In this document: positions 8,375 to 18,322 of the stretch, in pieces
Layout of the letters: every line of letters begins with the position of its first letter
Position numbering within the stretch: position 1 is the stretch's first letter
Assembly: GCF_019042215.1 (NCBI RefSeq)
Contig: NZ_JAHQCS010000113.1
Location: forward strand, 1 to 42,040
Reading direction: 5' to 3'
DNA: 42,040 nucleotides
Source of the DNA: Evansella tamaricis
Lineage (GTDB): Bacteria; Bacillota; Bacilli; Bacillales; Salisediminibacteriaceae
Made by a program: the position numbers and the translations under genes
The notes under the pieces: model-generated
The model's input: only the letters and a program-made list of their open reading frames with translations
Databases searched by the model: none
Told to the model about the DNA's origin: nothing

Positions 8375-8490
8375 GTTTTTGCACCTTCGGACATTGTCTA
8401 GCTCCATCGCCTACGGGCTCGGATCACTTCAGGCAGGCTACTACTTGAGCTACATCCTTGCTGCCTTGCGACGAGTAATCGCAGGAGCAT
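8354..8490 (+). repeat. variant B of the dispersed repeat, copy 1
   Basis: It has the same left end as repeat A (TTAAAAGGTAAGAAAG, TTTTTGCACCTTCGGACA, TTGTCTAGCTCCA). The body then switches to GGGCTCGGATCACTTCAGGCAG, ACATCCTTG, GCCTTG and AGTAAT. The body matches 36463-36550. The right boundary is vague. Confidence 0.65.
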
Positions 8491-8781
8491 AGGAAGCCAA
8501 AAAGCCGATTCTGTCAAAGTCCTTCCAGGTTCAGGTCTAACTTTTACGCAGAACTAGTGATATGCGTTGGAGTATAGGTTTTTGTGGCAGACCACGAACT
8601 GTCCCCGTTTTCCCAGTCTTGATACTGAGCAATTTCATAATACTGTGCAACAAGGAATTTCTTTTAAGATGACATTGTGAAAAAGTTAACGAGGAAGATT
8701 ATTCTTCAACAAGAGTAGCACTTACATAAATTTGCCATAACTTACGCAACCTAAAAATAATTATTTTAGGGAGGGTTAATT
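8491..8781. other. intergenic stretch before the DUF3231 gene
   Basis: It holds the second copy of the 51-base repeat (8535-8586), followed by a GAACTGTCCCCGTTTTCCC string. The remainder is AT-rich with no supported gene. No clear promoter was identified. Confidence 0.4.
8535..8586 (+). repeat. 51-base dispersed repeat, copy 2
   Basis: Matches 4953-5003 in order with scattered substitutions. Confidence 0.6.
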
Positions 8782-9789
8782 GTGCCAGAAAAACCATCAA
8801 TTACATCATCAGAATTAGGAACGTTATGGCTTACATATCAAGAAAAAACTATGATTTTACGAATGTTAGAGTATTTTATAGCGAAAGCAGATGATGAAAA
8901 GGCTAAGGATATTATGTCTAATTTGTATGAAGAACTTGAAATGTATGTTGGTAAAATAGTTCAGATATATGAAGAGGAGGGTGCTGTTATACCAGTTGGA
9001 TATACAGCACAAGATGTAAATAAGGATGTCCCAAAGCTATATGATAATGGCTTTGACATTATGTTTGTACGCCTTTTAAAAGAAATCAGTATGGGATTAC
9101 ATTCATTAAATTTAACAATGACGTTTCGAGAAGATATAAATATGCTTTTTGAAGACCTCACTGCTCTGACACAAAAGTATTTCAGGATTTGCTCTCAATA
9201 TTTGCTTGAAAAGGGGTTACTTGTTAGAACACCTTACGTTTCGATGCCAAAATCAGTTGAATTTGTTAAAGATAACAGTTATTTACGTGGAGTAGCTCTC
9301 AATCCATTTAGCCAAAAAAGAACATTGAATACAGTAGAGGTCTCTCACGTTCATAAAGCTATTGAATCCAACCTTACAGGTTTACAATTGATTTTAGGAT
9401 TTGGTCAATGTGCAAATGATGGTGAGGTAAAAAAATACTTTAATGAGGGTGCAGAGCTTGCCAAAGGCATTATAAAAGAATTGAGTGAAGTTATGATTCA
9501 ATCAAACCTTTCAATTCCTCAAACTCCAGGAGGGAATCCAACTCGTTCAACAGCAGCACCATTTTCCGATAAGTTAATGATGTATTGCACAAGTCTTTTT
9601 TGTAGTTTTTCTATGGGAAGCAATTCTCTCGGAACTGCTTTTAGTTTACGAAATGACTTGCCCGCAAAAAATACAATTTTTATTAAAGATATTTTTGAAT
9701 ATGCTCATAAGGGTGGGAAAATCATGATTAAAAATGGTTGGATGGAAGAGCCACCTCAAATGGAGGACCGTAAACAAAAGATGAATTGA
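8782..9789 (+). CDS. DUF3231 family protein
   Basis: A 335-residue protein recognisable as DUF3231, a family common in spore-forming Bacillaceae with an all-helical layout. Two similar halves can be seen. Each opens with a helix around LGTLWLTYQEKTMILRMLEYF or VSHVHKAIESNLTGLQLILGF, has an amphipathic ELAKGIIKELSEVM-type helix, and ends with a proline-containing segment (GAVIPVGYTAQDV; NLSIPQTPGGNPT) followed by a DKLMMYCTSLF-type helix. GTG 8782 has a strong AGGGAGG ribosome site. There is no signal peptide. Some relatives are described as resembling coat protein F; the role here is unknown. Confidence 0.85.
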   Translation: MPEKPSITSSELGTLWLTYQEKTMILRMLEYFIAKADDEKAKDIMSNLYEELEMYVGKIVQIYEEEGAVIPVGYTAQDVNKDVPKLYDNGFDIMFVRLLKEISMGLHSLNLTMTFREDINMLFEDLTALTQKYFRICSQYLLEKGLLVRTPYVSMPKSVEFVKDNSYLRGVALNPFSQKRTLNTVEVSHVHKAIESNLTGLQLILGFGQCANDGEVKKYFNEGAELAKGIIKELSEVMIQSNLSIPQTPGGNPTRSTAAPFSDKLMMYCTSLFCSFSMGSNSLGTAFSLRNDLPAKNTIFIKDIFEYAHKGGKIMIKNGWMEEPPQMEDRKQKMN

Positions 9790-10125
9790 GTGATATTGGG
9801 TGAACAGTTATAAGAAACCTAAAAAACATGAGGCTTTACTATGGAGCATAGCATTACCTGGTTTCGGTCAGTTCCTAAATAGAAGGTTATTTAAAGGGAG
9901 TATATTCATTTTTTTTAGAATTTCTTGTGAATGTACTAAGTAACTTCAACTTAACGATTATATATTCATTTACAGGAGAAATACAACAAGCCATTGATGT
10001 TACAAATTTTCAATGGCTTATGTTCTATCCTTGTTTGTATATGTTTGCCATGTGGGATGCATATAGGGATGCAGAAGGAGAAATCAATCCATATACGTAT
10101 CTCCCCTTTGTATTTGGTGCATTTT

Positions 10126-10474
10126 TTAAAAGGAAAGTATAAGTTTTTGCACCTTCGGGCTTGTCTAGCTCCACCGCCTACTCGCATGGGAACTGAAAAA
10201 GTGGTGCTTTTCCACTTTTACAGTCCCTAAGCAATGAGCGTAGCCGTCGCAATCTTTAAAAGCCTGATAGGAGTGGTTTTCGCCTATCAGGCGAGCGACG
10301 AGCGCAGCCATTGCCATACAGATAAAAGGAACTGAAAAAGTGGTTTTAAACTTTTTCAGTTTCAACATATACGCTGCGGGGCACTTCGGAAGTGACAACT
10401 GAAGTCAAAGAGCGGACTTCAGGTTGTCATTCCTCCACTGCCCTACGCTCGTGACCATAGGCGCTTGCGCTTTT
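10126..10474 (+). repeat. palindromic repeat A with a nested second repeat, inserted in a gene
   Basis: The left part TTAAAAGGAAAGTATAAG to CCGCCTACTCGC is followed by a 187-base foreign segment (10186-10372). Then GCTGCGGGGCAC continues to the right end GGCGCTTGCGCTTTT. Deleting the foreign segment regenerates a canonical repeat A. Flanking sequence encodes the two parts of one membrane protein. Confidence 0.8.
10186..10372 (+). repeat. nested repeat with AACTGAAAAAGTGG hairpins
   Basis: Begins GGGAACTGAAAAAGTGG and ends AACTGAAAAAGTGGTTTTAA with ACTTTTTCAGTT, so each end can fold on itself. Its middle contains CCTGATAGG/CCTATCAGG and GAGCGTAGCC/GAGCGCAGCC motifs. The right-hand end matches the minus-strand segment 41986-42040. 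Confidence 0.7.
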
Positions 10475-10630
10475 GTTATAACAATTGGGTTGATTTTTTC
10501 AACAAATCTAAAAATAATGGGTGTCGTATTTGGTCCAGTATTTCTACCAATGCTCTCTTTAGTTCCCGGTCTTGCGGTAGGTTTTATCATTTATTCTATT
10601 TTACTAACAATTAACTATAGAAAACACTAA

Positions 10631-10830
10631 AATGTTACTTCTGTTTTTCAACTAAGAGAGCTTTAGTTGAAGAAGGAATGATTTTAAGATGCTTCCTTTG
10701 CTTCGCAGTACAACGGATACTATTCTACAGGAGAAGGTAAACACCACTACACCTTTCTGTCTACGACCTCTTTTCAACGCAGGTGAATACAGAAAACACC
10801 AAAAAGTATAGCCAATTAAGGATTAAAATT
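10631..10830. other. intergenic stretch before the TetR gene
   Basis: Contains a small hairpin, CAACTAA (10649-10655) with TTAGTTG (10663-10669). No gene seen. Confidence 0.4.
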
Positions 10831-10882
10831 ATTGACCTGATAGGTAAATGTAAGTATGATGATATTGACCTAGTAGGTAAAT
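10831..10882 (+). promoter_or_regulatory. promoter with twin operators for the TetR gene
   Basis: TTGACC (10832-10837) and TATGAT (10855-10860) with a 17-base spacer form the promoter. ATTGACCTGATAGGTAAAT (10831-10849) and ATTGACCTAGTAGGTAAAT (10864-10882) are near-identical direct copies, each containing an inverted ACCT/AGGT core. Centres are 33 bases apart, about three helical turns. One copy covers the -35 and the other the start region, as expected for repression by the following TetR protein. Confidence 0.8.
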
Positions 10883-10913
10883 ATTTCGTCAGATCTTCAA
10901 GGGAGTATTGAAT

Positions 10914-11549
10914 ATGCCTATAAAATTATGGGATTTAGAACCTTTAAGGCGAAACGCTATCCTAAATGCCGCCTTAAAAGAATTTGCATTAAAAGGTTTT
11001 GACAAGGCATCCACGAATATAATTGCAAAAGAAGCTGGGATTTCTAAAGCTCTGATGTTTCATTATGTAAATAATAAACAGGATCTTTTTCTGTATATAT
11101 ATGACTACTTCAGCAAAATTCTTAATAAAGAATATTTTATGAAAATGGATTTTACTGAAAAAGATATTTTTGATAGGCTACGTCAATCGTATCTTCTTCA
11201 AATTGAATTGATAAAGCAACACCCGTGGATTTTTGAGTTTAACAAGCTATCTTTCGTAACAAACTCCGGTGAGTTAAACAAAGAACTTGAGGAAAGAGAT
11301 AGCAATAAGCAATTTTCATGTGGTACTGAAATGTTTGACATGATAGATGAGTCTAAATTTAGAGCAGGATTGGATATTGAAAAGTGCAAACAAATTATCT
11401 TTTGGGCGAATGTAGGTTTTACTAATGAAATATTAGATGATATTAGAAATTCGGAAGCTTCAAATATGGATTATGAACGTATCGTTTTAACACTTGATGA
11501 ATACTTTGACGAACTAAGGAAAATTTTCTATACGTCAAGCAATGAATAA
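10914..11549 (+). CDS. TetR/AcrR family transcriptional regulator
   Basis: A 211-residue regulator. The N-terminal helix-turn-helix is typical: RRNAILNAALKEFALKGFDK, then STNIIAKEAGISKALMFHYV and NNKQDLFLYIYDYF. The ligand domain follows, with no recognisable effector signature. ATG 10914 is chosen because AAGGGAG lies upstream at the right distance. The gene is preceded by two matching operator-like sites and followed after 23 bases by the M23 peptidase gene, so the two may be cotranscribed. Confidence 0.9.
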   Translation: MPIKLWDLEPLRRNAILNAALKEFALKGFDKASTNIIAKEAGISKALMFHYVNNKQDLFLYIYDYFSKILNKEYFMKMDFTEKDIFDRLRQSYLLQIELIKQHPWIFEFNKLSFVTNSGELNKELEERDSNKQFSCGTEMFDMIDESKFRAGLDIEKCKQIIFWANVGFTNEILDDIRNSEASNMDYERIVLTLDEYFDELRKIFYTSSNE

Positions 11550-11572
11550 GGGATTTGGGAATGTGAGTTTCA

Positions 11573-12373
11573 ATGTGGAATGGTGTGTCTGCGCGTATTA
11601 GTGTCGTAATAGCACTTGTCTTTATAGCACTTGTTATGTTGAATAATGTAGGTAAAGAATCGATGGATGGGAGTATTGAGATGATTGAAGCGCGCGAGTC
11701 AATAATAGTAGAGTTTCCTTTGAGGGGAGAATGGCTCTCTCCTAACACACCAGGGACAAAAATTCCAAGCCACGGAACAGACCGGTTTGGAACAAGATAT
11801 GCTTATGACTTTATACAGGTGGATTGGGAAAGAACGGGTTGGCCAGCCTATCGAGTTAGTTTGCCGAAATATCTTCTTTTCGGGGTTTCCTTAAGTGATT
11901 ATTACTGTTGGGGGCAAGATGTATATGCACCTTGCGACGGGGTCGTTGTCCAAGCAAAGGATGGTTATGAAGAACTAGCCCGAACGAATTTACTTACAGA
12001 TATGTCTAAAGCCTATAAAAATGCCCGTTATTTCGATCCGAAAAAAGACGACGTACAATCAGTTGCTGGCAACTACATCATTATGGAATGTGGCGACAGC
12101 GTATATGCTGCCTTAGTCCATCTTCAAACAGGATCTATCCAGGTTTCAGTCGGTCAAGGTGTAAAAAAAGGTGAAGTTATTGGTAAAGTCGGCCATTCAG
12201 GTAATTCTTTTGCTCCACATTTGCATTTTCAGCTTATGGATAACAGTGATATATCTATTGCAAACGGATTACCTTGTGCTTTTGAACAATATGAAGTGTT
12301 CCAAGATGGTGAGTGGCAAATAGTAGTTAATGGTATTCCCACAGATAAAGATAGGATAAGGTTTGGTTACTAA
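11573..12373 (+). CDS. M23-family metallopeptidase with N-terminal membrane anchor
   Basis: A 266-residue LytM-type zinc peptidase, expected to act on peptidoglycan or a surface peptide outside the membrane. Residues about 5-25 (ARISVVIALVFIALVMLNNV) form a signal anchor. The M23 domain shows HGTDRFGTRYAYDF with the first zinc ligands. Further on it has DVYAPCDGVVVQAKDG, VYAALVHLQ, GVKKGEVIGKVGHSGNS and the final HLHFQ. All expected ligand positions are present. The start ATG has only a weak ribosome site, consistent with coupling to the TetR gene upstream. Confidence 0.88.
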   Translation: MWNGVSARISVVIALVFIALVMLNNVGKESMDGSIEMIEARESIIVEFPLRGEWLSPNTPGTKIPSHGTDRFGTRYAYDFIQVDWERTGWPAYRVSLPKYLLFGVSLSDYYCWGQDVYAPCDGVVVQAKDGYEELARTNLLTDMSKAYKNARYFDPKKDDVQSVAGNYIIMECGDSVYAALVHLQTGSIQVSVGQGVKKGEVIGKVGHSGNSFAPHLHFQLMDNSDISIANGLPCAFEQYEVFQDGEWQIVVNGIPTDKDRIRFGY

Positions 12374-13100
12374 CCTGGATAAATACAGGAGAGATGTTAA
12401 TTTTATGGATGATACAAGCTGCTTTATATGGATAAAACCATATACCGGCACGAATCAGTATAGTACTTGGATTTCCCTTTGTGGTATTGTTTTTTTTCAG
12501 GTTTAGGCACTTATTCCAAAAGCGACGGAACGGTTAGCTTATATCACTATTCAAATCCTGTTGAGGGTGATATTTATAGCAGTGTTAGCATCAGTTGTAT
12601 TTTAAGATGCTTTTAAAGTGGTGAGAGACGATTGATATAATCGCACGAACTGAATGATTAACTAACTTCAGTCGACATTTTACCACGAACGGACGGTTCT
12701 AAAAAAACATCAATTCTGTCCTCTCCAGACAGGTGGAGTGTGTGGTGGAGATAGTAAGGGAATCGAAGGTAGCCAAAGTCGGTAAAAGATTTCCGGTGTC
12801 CTATCAGCTTTATTTCTATATCCCTATACAAAGAGATGGATCATTCAGGATTTAGTTTATGAAACTATCATAAACTTTATGGTTCTCTTAAAAAATGGAA
12901 GAGAGGTGTTTCTTGTTGACAAACAGTAAAATGAATTCAAAGGATGGAAAGGGATTACATGATTGATTTTTTCATAATGACAGTAATTGGTTTTAGAGTA
13001 TTTAACAATATAGCATCAACGTTGATTTTGGGATAGGTGTGAGTGGTTTATTTGATTCGTTATTTTTCACTTAAGAATCTAGAGAAGGAGTCTGATTTAC
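12374..13100. other. degraded stretch without a confident gene
   Basis: Hydrophobic frame fragments occur at 12405-12600 but stops fall in all frames. At 12727-12765 a short stretch resembles the 3' end of rlmD. A weak ribosome site plus TTG at about 12916 opens a frame that stops after 16 codons. The whole region looks like decayed coding DNA. No promoter or RNA could be supported. Confidence 0.5.
12727..12765 (+). pseudogene. possible relic of an rlmD-type gene 3' end
   Basis: CAGGTGGAGTGTGTGGTGG encodes QVECVVEIV, matching the QVECVVRIE ending of the RlmD-type protein at 4857. The match is only about 25 bases of clear similarity with no upstream homologous sequence, so this is tentative. 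Confidence 0.3.
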
Positions 13101-13496
13101 GTGAGTAGTTCACGAAATGAAATGAAGCTAATCATTCCAAAAGGATGTGACAATGCTCCGAGGAAACAAATAGTAATTGAGTTTACAGTAGCTATTTTAA
13201 ATCAGCCGAATGAAATAATTAAGGAATATGTACATGATTCAATCATCTGGTATCAGTTACGAGAAAATATAAAAATAGAAGGTCATTGCTCATTCATTAC
13301 TAGTTTGCTGAATGAAAGTAAAGATATCGTTGACTGTCTGGAAATTTACCAAGTAATAACTCACGGGAAATTCGCTTCAATAAATGGAGTGATTTCGCTA
13401 GAAAATGGATCTAAAATTGATTTTTGCGATGTATATATGTTTAGTACCACTTCAAAGTCTGGAAAGGTAAAGGAAATAAAATCATATAGAGTATAG
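13101..13496 (+). CDS. NTF2/SnoaL-like small protein
   Basis: A 131-residue protein with an NTF2-like pattern. It has an N-terminal helix (RKQIVIEFTVAILNQ), EIIKEYVHDSIIWYQLRENIKIEGH (the usual D..W...G element), then strands VDCLEIYQVITHGKFASINGVI and KIDFCDVYMFSTTSKSGKVKEI. No catalytic residues can be named. GTG 13101 has GAAGGAG about ten bases upstream; ATG 13122 is an alternative. No operon partner. Assignment to the superfamily is moderately sure; function is unknown. Confidence 0.65.
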   Translation: MSSSRNEMKLIIPKGCDNAPRKQIVIEFTVAILNQPNEIIKEYVHDSIIWYQLRENIKIEGHCSFITSLLNESKDIVDCLEIYQVITHGKFASINGVISLENGSKIDFCDVYMFSTTSKSGKVKEIKSYRV

Positions 13497-13499
13497 TCT

Positions 13500-13674
13500 T
13501 TTGAGTTCCAATTTACATAAATAGTTTCGATTCCATAATAGGCTCGTAGAAAGGTCTCATGAGCTAAGTCTTCCGCTTCTTGGTAATCATCGGTCATATA
13601 CATATGTACTAAAAAACAGAATCACTATATAATTTGTGAATCTCTTCCAACTGATTTTTGCTGTAGCCTGACAA
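13500..13674 (-). pseudogene. relic of a second ECF sigma factor gene
   Basis: On the minus strand AAGAGGTGGG precedes a TTG at 13674, opening MSGYSKNQLEEIHKLYSDSVF, a typical ECF sigma start, which stops at a T-run near 13610. One added T continues into MYMTDDYQEAEDLAHETFLR and AYYGIET, the core of sigma region 2. Similarity ends about 13530; regions 2.4 to 4 are absent. Its 3' side runs up to the NTF2-like gene on the other strand. Confidence 0.65.
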
Positions 13675-13750
13675 AAGTTCCCCACCTCTTTAGAAAAACT
13701 CGATATTCAGACGAAATAGAAAGTAAAAAGGTTACAAAAATAGTGGAGAA

Positions 13751-13878
13751 TAAGAAAAGCGCAAGCGCCTTGGTCACGAGCGTAGGGCAGTGGAGGAATG
13801 ACAACCTGAAGTCCGCTCTTTGACTTCGGTTGTCACTTCCGAAGTGCCCCGCAGCGAGTAGGCGCTGGAGCTAGACAA
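13751..13878 (-). repeat. palindromic repeat A, copy in reverse orientation
   Basis: Starts AAGAAAAGCGCAAGCGCC and ends GGCGCTGGAGCTAGACAA. Full-length body without the left-end arm, directly joined to a second copy. Confidence 0.8.
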
Positions 13879-13965
13879 TAAGAAAAGCGCAAGCGCCTTT
13901 GGTCACGAGCGTAGGGCAGTGGAGCTAGACAATGCCCGAAGGTGCAAAAACTTTCATATCTTTAA
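13879..13965 (-). repeat. internally deleted repeat A, tandem to the previous copy
   Basis: Begins AAGAAAAGCGCAAGCGCC again. It jumps from GGGCAGTGGAG directly to CTAGACAATGCCCGAAGG, losing the central palindrome. The junction falls on GGAG, which occurs on both sides in full copies, suggesting a deletion through that short identity. Confidence 0.75.
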
Positions 13966-13999
13966 ATAAAAACCGTCGTCAATGAACTGACGGCGGTTT
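13960..13999 (-). terminator. katG terminator
   Basis: AACCGTCGTCA (13971-13981) pairs with TGACGGCGGTT (13988-13998) over eleven positions, one wobble. Read on the minus strand the stem is followed by TTTTTATTTAAAG. It lies just past the katG stop. Confidence 0.8.
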
Positions 14000-14009
14000 C
14001 TCTATGAAA

Positions 14010-16298
<2,289 letters not shown>

Positions 16299-16760
16299 AA
16301 ATAATAAATAATTATTATTATGTAATCATTATAATAAACAGTTATTCAAATTGAAAGTAATATAGACTCTTAGACTTAATTTATTTTAGCAAGAGGTCCA
16401 CTATGCTTGAAACATAGTTTTATATTACCAAAAAAGAGTAACAATAATAGGGCAAAATTAGTAAAGTGTCATAGAATGTTCAATTTTTTAATGCGATTGT
16501 ATACATAAGAAAGGGGAATGATAGTAGCTATTTTTTTATCGTAAATTGTCGAAATCATTCTCAAGAACATGTGGATAAATGATAATTGTAGAAGTGATTT
16601 ATCTTTCATTGTTTCTTGCCGTTTTCCTCGAGTCTCGGATTCAATTCAATTCCAAGTAATTTTTACTATAGTAACCTTAGATAATCGCCGAACACATTCA
16701 ATAATGGAAAGTAATTGCGAAAAAACGCATGACATGACTGTATAAAAACATCGCTCAAAC
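16299..16760. other. AT-rich spacer between katG and the trehalose ABC operon
   Basis: A divergent intergenic region. Only very short frames occur, and no repeat of the A/B/C families. A small CTATG/CATAG hairpin lies near 16402-16418. Nothing else is supported. Confidence 0.4.
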
Positions 16761-16846
16761 TTGTATATACAAAAAATAAAATAGTTCTTGATTTATTCTC
16801 GTGGGCTATGCTACTATTAGAACAGTTAGAAGCTTGTATATACAAG
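16761..16846 (+). promoter_or_regulatory. TreR-type operators flanking the ABC operon promoter
   Basis: TTGTATATACAA occurs exactly at 16761-16772 and again at 16834-16845, the second inside CTTGTATATACAAG. This equals the operator core known for Bacillus TreR. Between them TTGATT (16788-16793) and TACTAT (16812-16817), spaced 18, are the likely promoter. Operator centres are 73 bases apart, about seven helical turns, suitable for looping. Confidence 0.85.
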
Positions 16847-16967
16847 TTAAGTCTACAAGGAGTCTAAACACTCTAAAAAGGATAACTCCACATTTTTTGT
16901 GACATAAATGAAAGGGTTTTCTTTTTATGGAGAGGGAAAAGCAAATCTATTATTAGGGGGTAACAAG

Positions 16968-18209
16968 ATGAAAGCAGTAAAACGATTATTAAAAGGAATT
17001 GCCTTGTGCTCAATTGTTTTTGCAGTAAGTGCGTGTGGAAGTGAAGAATCACAAAATGGATCAGATGACAGTTCAGACTCTGCCGATAAAATTACTATTT
17101 TCCAAGACAAGGTGGAAATATCCGAACAATTTGAAAAATTAGCAGCAGAGTATACAGCAGAGACAGGTGTCGAAGTGGAGGTTTGGGGAACAACGGGATC
17201 CGATTATTTTCAGCAACTTCAGGTTCGCCTGAACAGTAATCAAGGGCCAACTATTTTTAGTATTCAGCAATTTACGGAATTGGAAAGAATTCATAGTTAT
17301 GTATACGATATGAGTAATGAATCCTATATTCAGCATATTGCAGATGGGATGGCACTGGAATATGAAGGTAATGTTTACGGGGTGCCATACGGACTTGAAG
17401 GATTTGGTCTCGTTTACAATAAAGATTTGGTTAGTCCAGAGGACATGACAGACTTAGATTCCTTTGTTGCTACACTAGAAAGATTAGATCAAGAAGGTGT
17501 TAATCCGATTAGTTTAGCGAGCAATTCATTCTTTATCATCGGACACTTAAGTAACTATCCGTTTTCCCTTCAAGAAAATAATTATGAGTTTGTTCAGCAG
17601 TTAAATAATGGTGAAGTGAGCATGGCTGAAACAGAAGAATTCTTGGAGTTTGGTAGGTTTATGGAAGCGATAAGAGAGTTTGCACCAAACCCATTAGAAG
17701 TATCTTATGATCAGCAAATTGGTGACTTTGCTACTGGTAGCACAGCAATTATTCATCAGGGAAATTGGGCAGCTCCAATGTTTGATGACTATGACGTAGA
17801 TTTTGAGATTGGTATGATGCCATTTCCAATCATGAGTAATGATAGTCTTGCTGTTGGTGTAGCCAGCAGTTGGGCAATTAATAATGATAAAGATGATGCG
17901 GAAATTCAAGCGGCAAATGACTTTTTAGAATGGATGTTTACGAGTGAAACAGGTCACCGTTATATCGTGGAAGAGTTCGAGTTTATTCCTGCCTTAACTA
18001 ATATAGAAGCAAATGATTTAGATCCATTGTCACAGGCTGTTCTTGATGCTTCAAACAACGGTAAAGTTATTCCTTGGTCGCACATCTATTATCCCGCTGA
18101 TTCAGTACGAGGTGTCCTGTTACCTCCAACGGAAGAATTCTTTATGGATGATGATATTACAGGGGATCAATTGATTGAAAAGTTAGATGCAGCATGGCAG
18201 TCAAGATAA
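16968..18209 (+). CDS. extracellular solute-binding lipoprotein of a sugar ABC importer (trehalose-type)
   Basis: A family 1 (MalE-like) substrate-binding protein of 413 residues, anchored to the outer membrane face through a lipidated cysteine. The lipobox is VSAC at residues 20-23, followed by a Ser/Asp-rich linker. The mature part starts KITIFQDKVEISEQFEKLAA and includes the family pattern GVPYGLEGFGLVYNKDL and TAIIHQGNWA. ATG 16968 has TAGGGGG upstream; the in-frame ATG 60 bases earlier lacks a ribosome site and would spoil the signal peptide. It is the first gene of an operon with two permeases and a DUF624 protein, preceded by TreR boxes. Trehalose as ligand is inferred from the regulator and treA. 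Confidence 0.88.
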   Translation: MKAVKRLLKGIALCSIVFAVSACGSEESQNGSDDSSDSADKITIFQDKVEISEQFEKLAAEYTAETGVEVEVWGTTGSDYFQQLQVRLNSNQGPTIFSIQQFTELERIHSYVYDMSNESYIQHIADGMALEYEGNVYGVPYGLEGFGLVYNKDLVSPEDMTDLDSFVATLERLDQEGVNPISLASNSFFIIGHLSNYPFSLQENNYEFVQQLNNGEVSMAETEEFLEFGRFMEAIREFAPNPLEVSYDQQIGDFATGSTAIIHQGNWAAPMFDDYDVDFEIGMMPFPIMSNDSLAVGVASSWAINNDKDDAEIQAANDFLEWMFTSETGHRYIVEEFEFIPALTNIEANDLDPLSQAVLDASNNGKVIPWSHIYYPADSVRGVLLPPTEEFFMDDDITGDQLIEKLDAAWQSR

Positions 18210-18240
18210 GTAGGACAACATTTATAGAAAGATCTTAATG

Positions 18241-18285
18241 GAATCACCTTAATCTCTTTCTCTTTCATGGGGGTTAAGGTGGTTC
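18241..18285 (+). terminator. intercistronic hairpin between binding protein and permease genes
   Basis: GAATCACCTTAATC pairs with GGTTAAGGTGGTTC over 14 positions (three wobbles), loop of 17. No strong T-run follows, so partial termination or 3'-end protection of the binding-protein mRNA is more likely than full termination. Confidence 0.65.
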
Positions 18286-18322
18286 TTGTAAATTAGGTGA
18301 AATAAAGAGAGAGGTGAGTGCA

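Larger units (their letters stand above)
9800..10630 (+). pseudogene. membrane protein gene broken by a frameshift and a repeat insertion
   Basis: A one-module paralogue of the 1713-3005 protein. From GTG 9800 the frame reads EALLWSIALPGFGQFLNRRL and KGSIF, then fails in a run of eight T at 9909-9916. Removing one T restores FLEFLVNVLSNFNLTII and YSFTGEIQQAIDVTNFQWL up to PFVFGAFF. There the coding sequence is interrupted by a 349-base repeat (10126-10474). Past the repeat an open frame VITIGLIFSTNLKIMGVVFG and on to LLTINYRKH fits as the missing C-terminal part. The joined product would be about 160 residues with four membrane segments. The gene has no upstream terminator and lies 10 bases after the DUF3231 stop. 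Confidence 0.7.

Noticed and set aside
10424-10630. A 68-residue frame that seems to start inside the repeat
   Set aside because: Its first 17 codons are repeat sequence; the remainder is better explained as the C-terminal part of the broken membrane protein.
12405-12600. A membrane protein gene after the M23 peptidase
   Set aside because: Hydrophobic pieces lie in three different frames with stops between, and no family could be recognised.
13361-13603. A full 80-residue minus-strand protein
   Set aside because: Only its first 28 residues resemble a sigma factor; the remainder is antisense to the NTF2-like gene. Reported as a sigma relic instead.
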